Of a DNA stretch of 7,365 nt, positions 1 to 5,305 are shown in pieces. Position numbers and translations under genes: made by a program. The first letter of the stretch is position 1. Each line of letters begins with the position of its first letter. Under the pieces are notes generated by a model. It searched no databases, was not told the origin of the DNA, and saw nothing but the letters and a program-made list of their open reading frames with translations. The DNA is from Atribacterota bacterium (GTDB taxonomy: Bacteria; Atribacterota; Phoenicimicrobiia; Phoenicimicrobiales; Phoenicimicrobiaceae), in the NCBI GenBank assembly GCA_030668465.1, contig DAOUTX010000049.1, forward strand, positions 1 through 7,365, read 5' to 3'.

Positions 1-16
1 ACTAAAAAAAACCTAA

Positions 17-115
17 AAACTCCTGACTGTAGATAAAAAAAACTATCTTCCCGAGTAATGCCATTTATGTAAAAAAGGAATTCCAGTAGTTAAACCAGGG
101 AGTCGGAAGCTTTAG
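17..115 (+). pseudogene. possible decayed 3' end of a TnpB-like (IS200/IS605 or IS1341 type) transposon gene
   Basis: No intact gene lies in the first 160 bases. One frame, read from 17 to a TAG at 113-115, gives a coherent protein-like tail interrupted by a TAA at 56-58. After that stop it reads CHLCKKGIPVVKPGSRKL. The ending PGSRKL, encoded by GGGAGTCGGAAGCTTTAG, resembles from memory the last residues of IS1341/TnpB proteins, where the gene's 3' end overlaps the guide-RNA scaffold and the transposon right end. A weak imperfect hairpin follows at about 109-126. This rests on recall of a short motif plus frame continuity. It could equally be ordinary AT-rich intergenic DNA, and the rest of any such gene lies outside the window. 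Confidence 0.3.
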
Positions 116-161
116 AATTTTAAAACAAATATTAATATTAAAAAGATTAGAATTTAAAAAT

Positions 162-190
162 TTGACAAAAGTAAAATTTTAGGGTATTAT
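162..190 (+). promoter_or_regulatory. sigma-70-type promoter of the arg operon
   Basis: A perfect -35 TTGACA at 162-167 and a -10 TATTAT at 185-190 are separated by exactly 17 bp. The DNA upstream (about 111-161) is almost pure A/T and could act as an UP element. Transcription should begin near 197-198, about 25 nt before the 5' strand of T-box Stem I. No comparably good promoter was seen in the later spacers, so this is probably the main promoter for the whole cluster. Confidence 0.85.
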
Positions 191-374
191 ACATTTCAAA
201 TATTAAAAAAGAATAATTTAACGAGGAAAGTAAGTCATTCTTTAAATTAAAAAGAGAAGGATACATTTGGTGAAAGTATCTTAAAAAAGATGACTGAAAA
301 GAGAACCTCAATTATGATAGGTTGGTAACCTTTAAAAACCTCTAATGAGTGGGGTAAATATTTTATCCAATCCC

Positions 375-404
375 AGGTGGTACCGCGAGATTTCATCTCG
401 TCCT
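375..404 (+). promoter_or_regulatory. T-box sequence and antiterminator helix
   Basis: The conserved T-box AGGTGGTACCGCG lies at 375-387. AGG (375-377) can pair with CCT (402-404), leaving the canonical seven-base bulge TGGTACC (378-384). The second helix starts at 385 and includes CGAGAT (386-391) with ATCTCG (395-400). Within the bulge, TGGT (378-381) is complementary to a tRNA acceptor end of ACCA, so the effector tRNA should have discriminator base A, which is compatible with tRNA-Arg. Bases 397-404 also belong to the terminator stem, so the two structures exclude each other. Confidence 0.92.
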
Positions 405-448
405 TTTATGATAATGAAGATTATCAAGGGGACGGGATTTTTTATTTT
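397..448 (+). terminator. regulated intrinsic terminator of the T-box leader
   Basis: The lower stem pairs 397-406 with 427-436 (some G-U pairs). After a two-base bulge (407-408), the upper stem pairs 409-415 with 420-426 around the loop GAAG (416-419). A T-run follows at 438-443 and again at 445-448. The 5' strand shares CTCGTCCT with the antiterminator, the classic T-box switch. It lies 24 nt upstream of the argC start codon, so termination here would silence argC and the genes behind it. Confidence 0.93.
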
Positions 449-472
449 GTAAACAGGTGAGGTGAATAAAAA

Positions 473-1534
473 ATGCAAAAATTAAAAGTAAGTATTATTG
501 GTTCAACTGGTTATGCAGGGAAAGAATTAGTAAAAATATTAATGAATCATCAAAAGGTAGAATTGGTTCACCTGGTTTCTTCCAGTTATGCAGGAAAAAA
601 TATAGCGGAGATATTTCCTGAATTCCTGAATAAATTAGATAAAAAACTTATAAATCTTGATTTGGAGTTAGTGGCTCAGAATTCGGATCTGGTATTTACT
701 GCTTTACCTCATACAATCTCTATGGATGTGGTTCCCGAGTTTTTAAAAAAAGGGGTTAAGGTAGTTGATTTAAGTGCGGACTACCGTATAAAGGATCCAG
801 CGGTGTATCAGGAATGGTATAAGAAAGAACTCAACCAAATTAGTAAAGGGCTGTTACCTGAAGCTGTTTACGGTCTTCCGGAGATTTACTTGGACAAAAT
901 AAAAGATGCCTTGTTGGTAGCTAACCCTGGCTGTTATCCGACCAGCGTAATTTTAGGGATTACCCCTTTATTAAAATATCACTTTGTAGAACCAGAAGGG
1001 ATTATTATTGATTCTAAATCCGGTACCAGTGGAGCGGGGAAGAAATTGTCTTTAGGTCTTCATTTTACGGAGTGTAATGAAAATTTTAAAGCCTACAAGG
1101 TTGTCAGGCATAATCATATTCCGGAAGTCGAACAGGAGTTATCCTTTATCTATTTTGGTGGGAATGATAATAAATATCAGGAAACAGGGATAAAAGTTTC
1201 CTTTACTCCCCATCTTATTCCGATTAATAGAGGAATTTTGTCCACCTGCTATTTAAGTTTAAAGGGTTCTAAAAAAGAAGAGGAGGTTTTGGAGATTTAT
1301 CAAAAATATTATCAGGAGGCACCTTTTGTACGAATCTTTGAGCCCCCCAATTTGCCGGAGGTAAAATTTGTAGCAGGAACAAATTATTGTGATATAGGAT
1401 TTTCCATAGATGAAAGGGTAGGAAAGATAAAAGTAATTTCCGTTATCGATAATTTACTTAAAGGGGCTGCCGGACAGGCAGTGCAGAATATGAATATTAT
1501 GTCTGGCTTTTCAGAGACCTGCGGGCTGGTATAA
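473..1534 (+). CDS. argC: N-acetyl-gamma-glutamyl-phosphate reductase
   Basis: ArgC is a cytoplasmic NADPH-dependent reductase that converts N-acetylglutamyl-5-phosphate to N-acetylglutamate-5-semialdehyde, the third step towards ornithine. The 353 residues match the usual length. The N-terminal Rossmann glycine motif GSTGYAGKEL is at residues 10-19, SADYRIKD at 101-108, and NPGCYPTS at 151-158 holds the catalytic Cys154. SGTSGAGKK at 183-191 and HNHIPE at 213-218 (catalytic-histidine region) are also conserved. The ATG is preceded by GAGGTG (459-464) at good spacing, and nothing upstream after the leader terminator extends the frame usefully. It is the first gene behind the T-box and is separated from argJ by 23 bp, so the two are almost certainly cotranscribed. 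No missing residues or frame damage were seen. Confidence 0.97.
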   Translation: MQKLKVSIIGSTGYAGKELVKILMNHQKVELVHLVSSSYAGKNIAEIFPEFLNKLDKKLINLDLELVAQNSDLVFTALPHTISMDVVPEFLKKGVKVVDLSADYRIKDPAVYQEWYKKELNQISKGLLPEAVYGLPEIYLDKIKDALLVANPGCYPTSVILGITPLLKYHFVEPEGIIIDSKSGTSGAGKKLSLGLHFTECNENFKAYKVVRHNHIPEVEQELSFIYFGGNDNKYQETGIKVSFTPHLIPINRGILSTCYLSLKGSKKEEEVLEIYQKYYQEAPFVRIFEPPNLPEVKFVAGTNYCDIGFSIDERVGKIKVISVIDNLLKGAAGQAVQNMNIMSGFSETCGLV

Positions 1535-1557
1535 ATTAAAGGTGAAAGGAGTTAAAA

Positions 1558-2790
1558 ATGATAAAAGATGTTTTAGAAAAAGAATATTTTCAGGTTGTTA
1601 AAGGAGGAATAACTTATCCTAAAGGCATAAAAGCAGCCGGAGTAAAATGCGGGATAAGATTCAATAAAAAAGATTTGACCTTAATCTATTCGGAAAAAGT
1701 TGCCGATGCCTGGGGAACATTTACCACTAATAAATTTAAGGCTGCACCCTTAATAGTAACCAAAAAAAATCTATCTGAATCTAAAGGAAAGTTGCAGGCA
1801 ATTTTAATAAATAGCGGAATAGCCAATGCCTGTACCGGAGAAAAGGGATTAAAAGATGCCTGGGAGACTGTAAATTACGTTTCAGAAGGATTAAAGATTG
1901 ATAAAAAGTATGTAGCAGTTACTTCTACCGGGAAAATTGGTGAATTCTTGCCTTTAAAAAAGATAAAAACTGGCTTAAAAGAAGCTATTTCTAAACTGAG
2001 TACTTCAGGAGGTACAGAAGCAGCAGAAGCAATATTGACTACTGATACTAAAAAGAAAGAGATAGCGGTTAATTTTAAATTAAGCGAAAAGGAAGTGAAA
2101 ATTGGAGGGATGGCTAAGGGGTCGGGGATGATTCATCCTAATATGGCGACAATGTTGGGATTTATTACCAGCGATATTTCCATTAAAGGAGAGCTACTCC
2201 AAGAAGCCCTTAAACAGGTAGTGGAAAAAACTTTCAATATGATTAGCGTAGATGGTGATACAAGTACTAATGATATGGTGTTGTTTATAACCAATGGTCT
2301 GGCTGGAAATAAAATAGTCGATAAAAAAGATGCTGATTATTATAAGTTCTTAGAGGCACTGCAATATGTGGCCAAATATTTAGCCAGGTGTATTGCCAAG
2401 GATGGAGAGGGAGCTACCAAGATGATTGAAGTAGAAGTTCAAAATGCAGTGTCTTTCGGGGAGGCCAAGAAAGTTGCTAAAGCAGTAATTAATTCTCCCT
2501 TGGTAAAAACAGCAATTTTTGGTAAAGACCCTAATTGGGGAAGAATTTTAGCGGCAGTGGGATACTCCGGAGCAGAGGTTATGCCCGATAAAGTTGACCT
2601 TTATCTGAAAGAAAAAATAGTTGAGGATGGCCAACCTTTAAAATTTTCCAAACGGGCCATACATAAATATCTAAAATTATCTGATGAGATAAAAATATTG
2701 GTTGATTTAAAGATGGGCAAAGAAAGTGCTATTGCCTGGGGATGTGACCTAACCTATGATTATGTGAAGATAAATATTAAATACAATTAG
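1558..2790 (+). CDS. argJ: glutamate N-acetyltransferase / ornithine acetyltransferase (ArgJ)
   Basis: ArgJ transfers acetyl from N-acetylornithine to glutamate, releasing ornithine and recycling the acetyl group. Many bacterial forms can also use acetyl-CoA to start the cycle. The 410 residues include NSGIANACTG (85-94), the oxyanion-hole region TSTGKIG (122-128), KGSGMIHPNMATML (187-200), VDGDTSTNDM (231-240) and GKDPNWGR (322-329). The precursor is expected to cleave itself between Ala197 and Thr198, making Thr198 the N-terminal nucleophile of the beta chain. The start has AAAGGAG (1545-1551) six bases upstream. The C-terminus YVKINIKYN stops about where family members end. No separate argA or argE is visible, so a cyclic pathway is likely, but whether this copy also uses acetyl-CoA cannot be read from the sequence. 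Confidence 0.96.
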   Translation: MIKDVLEKEYFQVVKGGITYPKGIKAAGVKCGIRFNKKDLTLIYSEKVADAWGTFTTNKFKAAPLIVTKKNLSESKGKLQAILINSGIANACTGEKGLKDAWETVNYVSEGLKIDKKYVAVTSTGKIGEFLPLKKIKTGLKEAISKLSTSGGTEAAEAILTTDTKKKEIAVNFKLSEKEVKIGGMAKGSGMIHPNMATMLGFITSDISIKGELLQEALKQVVEKTFNMISVDGDTSTNDMVLFITNGLAGNKIVDKKDADYYKFLEALQYVAKYLARCIAKDGEGATKMIEVEVQNAVSFGEAKKVAKAVINSPLVKTAIFGKDPNWGRILAAVGYSGAEVMPDKVDLYLKEKIVEDGQPLKFSKRAIHKYLKLSDEIKILVDLKMGKESAIAWGCDLTYDYVKINIKYN

Positions 2791-2792
2791 TA

Positions 2793-2855
2793 CAGTGATA
2801 AGTAATATGTAATTAGTAATAGGTTTCAGGTTGCGAGTTACAGGTTACGAATAAT
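2793..2855 (+). repeat. degenerate heptad-repeat array, nine 7-bp units
   Basis: Directly after the argJ stop the DNA can be cut into nine consecutive 7-bp units in one register, such as AAGTAAT, TAGTAAT, AGGTTGC and GAGTTAC. Positions 3-4 are GT in eight of the nine, giving a consensus near NAGTWAY. The same register and consensus recur after argG. The array has no useful open reading frame or start signal. It resembles in style the heptanucleotide STRR repeats of cyanobacteria, but I do not assign it to a named family. Confidence 0.7.
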
Positions 2856-2909
2856 TCGACCCCTATAAGAGGTAATCGTCAAAGAAAAAAAAGACAATAA
2901 AAACAAGAA

Positions 2910-2929
2910 GGGCACAATTCATTGTGCCC
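2910..2929. repeat. dispersed-type hairpin GGGCACAA/TTGTGCCC
   Basis: Eight perfect base pairs (2910-2917 with 2922-2929) enclose the loop TTCA and are followed by CTAC. The GTGCCCCTAC edge resembles the second hairpin at 6707-6730, so both look like members of a GCCCCTAC-edged dispersed family. On the + strand no T-run follows directly (the eight Ts start 17 bases later), so it is a poor sense terminator. On the - strand the hairpin is followed by a T-rich stretch from the A-rich flank, giving a moderate antisense terminator. Confidence 0.65.
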
Positions 2930-2969
2930 CTACACCTGAATCTTATTTTTTTTACGCGATACGAGAGAA

Positions 2970-2990
2970 AAGTTTTAAGTTTTGAGTTAT
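2970..2990 (+). repeat. short heptad run, three units
   Basis: Three adjacent 7-bp units, AAGTTTT, AAGTTTT and GAGTTAT, repeat the pattern with GT at positions 3-4 seen at 2793-2855. The following bases GGTTTTT look like a decayed fourth unit. Confidence 0.55.
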
Positions 2991-3013
2991 GGTTTTTCGC
3001 TTTTACTTTTTAA

Positions 3014-3048
3014 TTTACTAAATACTATTCACTATTCATTAACGACTA
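3014..3048 (-). repeat. heptad run in the opposite orientation, five units
   Basis: Five 7-bp units such as TTTACTA, AATACTA and TTCACTA carry ACTA at positions 4-7 in four of five. Read on the - strand they become TAGTNNN-type units, the mirror orientation of the arrays at 2793-2855 and 2970-2990. The spacer therefore has heptads of both polarities on the two sides of its central hairpin. Confidence 0.55.
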
Positions 3049-3087
3049 ATTGAATTGGTCAATTGAAAAAAAGGAGTGTGATAGACA

Positions 3088-3966
3088 ATGAAAAAAGATA
3101 TAGATAAGCAGGGAGAAATTCTTTTAGAAGCCCTCCCTTATATTAAAAAATTTTGGGATAAGACAGTGGTTATAAAATACGGTGGTAGTGCCATGAAGGA
3201 TAAAGACTTAGAAAAACAGATTATAAAAGATATCATTTTATTAAAATATGTGGGAATGAAACCGGTGATTGTTCATGGCGGAGGACCAGAGATATCTGCA
3301 GAAATGGAAAAGAGGAACAAGATCCCCCAATTTGTTAATGGATTAAGAGTAACCGATGAAGAGACGATGGAGATAACCGAGATGGTCTTAACCGGTAAAA
3401 TTAACACTCGTTTGGTGGCAGAGATTAACCTTTATATTTCTGAAGGTTCAGGGAATGGAGTAAAGGGTATCGGTCTAAGCGGAGAAGATGCCCAGCTTTT
3501 GACGGTTAAGAAACATCGGATACCAGAACTAGGTTTGGTAGGAGAAGTTGAAAAAATTAATCCCGAAATATTAACAATTTTACTGGAAAAAAATTATATC
3601 CCGGTAATTGCTACGGTGGGAGTGGATAAAGAAGGAACCAGATATAACATCAATGCTGATACTGTAGCAGGCCAGATAGCCATATCTTTACAGGCAGAAA
3701 AATTAATATATTTGAGCGATGTGGATGGAATATTTAAAGATTTTGAAGATCCAACTTCCATAATTAGCAGTTTGACCATTAATCAAGCCAAGGACTTAAT
3801 TGAGTCTGGGCAGATTCAAAAAGGGATGATTCCCAAAGTAGATTCAGCTATTCAAGCCTTAGAGGGTGGAGTAAATAAAGTGCATTTCTTAAACGGTAAA
3901 CGGTCACATTCTATTTTGTTAGAGCTGTTTACCGATAGCGGAATAGGAACAGAAATTATCCCTTAA
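3088..3966 (+). CDS. argB: acetylglutamate kinase, arginine-sensitive type
   Basis: ArgB phosphorylates the gamma-carboxyl of N-acetylglutamate with ATP, normally the feedback-controlled step of the cyclic pathway. The 292 residues form an amino-acid-kinase fold: VVIKYGGSAM (27-36, Lys30 for phosphate binding), HGGGPEIS (63-70), NGLRVTD (84-90), NINADTVAGQIA (187-198), LSDVDGI (209-215) and KGMIPKVDSA (246-255, with Lys250 and Asp252). About 20 residues precede the kinase core and include EALPYIKKF. This N-terminal helix, with the C-terminal LFTDSGIGTEI (280-290), is typical of hexameric, arginine-inhibited enzymes such as those of Thermotoga and Pseudomonas; inhibition here is inferred. The start has AAGGAG (3071-3076) at a slightly long 11-base spacing. 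A repeat-filled spacer separates it from argJ, and argD follows after 48 bp. Confidence 0.97.
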   Translation: MKKDIDKQGEILLEALPYIKKFWDKTVVIKYGGSAMKDKDLEKQIIKDIILLKYVGMKPVIVHGGGPEISAEMEKRNKIPQFVNGLRVTDEETMEITEMVLTGKINTRLVAEINLYISEGSGNGVKGIGLSGEDAQLLTVKKHRIPELGLVGEVEKINPEILTILLEKNYIPVIATVGVDKEGTRYNINADTVAGQIAISLQAEKLIYLSDVDGIFKDFEDPTSIISSLTINQAKDLIESGQIQKGMIPKVDSAIQALEGGVNKVHFLNGKRSHSILLELFTDSGIGTEIIP

Positions 3967-4014
3967 TCTGTGCAATTACTTAAAATAAATATTAAACAAG
4001 GAGGTCAAAAGGTT

Positions 4015-5205
4015 ATGAAAACTAAACAATTAATAGAAAATGAAAAAAAATATTTGATGCAGACTTATACCCAGCCAGATATGGTTTTGGACAGAGGAGA
4101 AGGATTAAAAGTTTGGGATTTAGAAGAAAAATTATATTACGATTTTATCGGAGGCATAGCGGTAAATGCTTTAGGCTATTGTCACCTAAAAGTAGTAGAA
4201 GCCATTAAAAATCAGGCTGAAAAATTAATTCATTGTTCTAACCTTTTTTATAATGAGCCACAAATAATTTTGGCGAAAAAATTGGTAGAAATTTCTTGCG
4301 GAGATAAAGTATTTTTTGGTAATAGTGGGGCAGAGGTGAATGAAGGTGCAATCAAATTAGCAGTTAAATATTTTAAAGAGCAAAATAAAGATAAACATAC
4401 AATAATTTATATGAAAAATTCTTTTCACGGCAGGACCATTGGTACTTTAGCAGCAACCGGGAAATATAAATATCAGAAAGATTATCTTCCTCTTTTACCC
4501 AAATTTAAGCAAGCTATATTTAATAATCTTAATTCAGTTAAAGAAGCAGTTAATGATCAGGTAGCAGCAATTATAGTAGAACCGATTCAGGGTGAGGGCG
4601 GAATAAATATTGCCAGTAAAGAATTTATAGAAGGATTAAGAAAATTATGTAACGAAAAGGACATATTATTGATTTTTGATGAAATACAATGTGGCTTAGG
4701 AAGAACCGGAAAAGTATTTGCTTACCAATATTACAATATAGAGCCGGATATCTTAACTCTCGCTAAACCCTTAGGAGGGGGATTACCTATCGGAGCTTTA
4801 ATTGCTAAAGAGAAAGTAGCCTCCTCTTTCAAACCCGGTGATCATGGAACTACTTTTGGGGGTAATCCCGTGGTTTGCGCAACAGCAATTGCTTATTTAA
4901 AGGTTCTACAAGAAGAAAATTTAATAGCAAAATGCAAAGAGAAAGGAGAGTATTTTAAAAAGAAAATAGAAGAACTTAAAGAAAAGTATCCTAAATTTAT
5001 TAAAGAAGTAAGAGTAATAGGTCTAATGGTGGGATTGGAAATAGAAAAAAACGGTTCGGAGGTGGTTAAAAAATGCTTGGAAGAAGGAGTATTAATTAAT
5101 TGTACTGCTGGCAATGTATTACGCTTCCTACCGTCGTTAATTGTAAAGGAAGAAGAAATAGATTATTTAATAGGAGTATTAGATAAAATTTTTAAAAAAA
5201 TATAA
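4015..5205 (+). CDS. argD: acetylornithine aminotransferase
   Basis: ArgD is a class III PLP enzyme that moves an amino group from glutamate to N-acetylglutamate semialdehyde, making N-acetylornithine. The chosen ATG gives 396 residues, the usual length, and has a near-perfect AAGGAGG (3998-4004) ten bases upstream. A GTG at 3970 would add 15 residues that overlap this ribosome site and lacks one of its own, so it was not used. Motifs: FGNSGAEVNEGAIKLA (101-116), SFHGRT (136-141), EPIQGEGG (189-196), FDEIQCGLGRTGK (221-233, Asp222 for the pyridine nitrogen), LAKPLGGGLPIGA (249-261, PLP Lys251), HGTTFGGNP (278-285) and LRFLPSL (369-375). Activity on succinyldiaminopimelate, known for some ArgD, is possible, but the operon favours arginine synthesis. 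Confidence 0.96.
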   Translation: MKTKQLIENEKKYLMQTYTQPDMVLDRGEGLKVWDLEEKLYYDFIGGIAVNALGYCHLKVVEAIKNQAEKLIHCSNLFYNEPQIILAKKLVEISCGDKVFFGNSGAEVNEGAIKLAVKYFKEQNKDKHTIIYMKNSFHGRTIGTLAATGKYKYQKDYLPLLPKFKQAIFNNLNSVKEAVNDQVAAIIVEPIQGEGGINIASKEFIEGLRKLCNEKDILLIFDEIQCGLGRTGKVFAYQYYNIEPDILTLAKPLGGGLPIGALIAKEKVASSFKPGDHGTTFGGNPVVCATAIAYLKVLQEENLIAKCKEKGEYFKKKIEELKEKYPKFIKEVRVIGLMVGLEIEKNGSEVVKKCLEEGVLINCTAGNVLRFLPSLIVKEEEIDYLIGVLDKIFKKI

Positions 5206-5305
5206 CAATGTCATTCCTGCGGAAGCGGGAATCTATAATCATATTAGAGGACATAAATTTCTGTTTTTAAAGAAAATAACAAAAAATAAAAAGGGGTATA
5301 GAGAA
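5206..5305. other. argD-argG spacer (100 bp), no gene
   Basis: The gap carries a dispersed hairpin next to argD and then A/T-rich DNA ending in the argG ribosome site AAGGGG (5291-5296). No TTGACA/TATAAT pair and no U-run after the hairpin are present, so read-through from argD into argG is the simplest view. No remnant of an argF gene is detectable here. Confidence 0.6.
5210..5235. repeat. GTCATTCC-type dispersed hairpin repeat
   Basis: An eight-pair stem (5213-5220 with 5225-5232, one G-U pair) closes the loop GGAA, flanked by GTC on the left and CTA on the right. The overall pattern, GTCATTCC then GCGGAAGC then GGGAATCTA, matches a short palindromic repeat widely dispersed in bacterial genomes. 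It starts only five bases after the argD stop. With no T-run it is not an intrinsic terminator; it might stabilise the argD 3' end of the transcript. Confidence 0.65.

Larger units (their letters stand above)
198..448 (+). promoter_or_regulatory. T-box riboswitch leader (predicted tRNA-Arg responsive)
   Basis: This is a class I T-box leader between the promoter and argC. Stem I has a base GAGG (223-226) pairing with CCTC (306-309). It carries the loop-E AGTA (229-232) and a helix of 233-238 with 290-295. A distal hairpin (260-264 with 276-280) has a loop holding the conserved GGTGAAAG element (269-276), which contacts the tRNA elbow in this family. The 3' side of the specifier loop contains overlapping AGA triplets at 300-302 and 302-304; the second is followed by the conserved A and then CCTC, the usual arrangement. 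AGA is an arginine codon and fits the downstream genes. Short helices at 319-331 and 351-368 (likely Stem III) lead to the T-box. Uncharged tRNA-Arg should favour the antiterminator and read-through; charged tRNA should allow termination. The exact specifier register is inferred. Confidence 0.93.
2791..3087. other. argJ-argB spacer without a gene, built of repeats
   Basis: This 297-bp gap holds no supported coding sequence on either strand. From left to right it has a heptad array (2793-2855), a weak imperfect hairpin (about 2859-2873), an A-rich tract (2881-2909), a strong hairpin (2910-2929), an eight-T run (2946-2953), further + strand heptads (2970-2990), and heptads in the opposite orientation (3014-3048). 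A short inverted AATTG/CAATT pair (3048-3064) precedes the argB ribosome binding site AAGGAG (3071-3076). No convincing promoter for argB was found. Confidence 0.75.

Noticed and set aside
128..139. Perfect 12-bp palindrome AATATTAATATT upstream of the -35 box as an operator
   Set aside because: In nearly pure A/T sequence such palindromes are common by chance, and it does not match an ArgR box.
2910..2953. Hairpin plus eight-T run as a sense intrinsic terminator after argJ
   Set aside because: The T-run begins 17 bases after the stem, too far for intrinsic termination, and argB has no visible promoter of its own.
3594..3779. 61-codon open frame on the - strand inside argB
   Set aside because: It lies wholly within a well-conserved kinase gene on the other strand, has no ribosome site or recognisable motif, and is explained as a shadow frame.
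3970..4014. Upstream GTG start for argD adding 15 residues
   Set aside because: The extra residues are encoded by the AAGGAGG ribosome site region itself, no Shine-Dalgarno lies before the GTG, and the ATG at 4015 gives the usual family length.
4893..5114. 73-codon open frame on the - strand inside argD
   Set aside because: It is antisense to the conserved C-terminal part of ArgD, with serine- and phenylalanine-rich composition typical of shadow frames.
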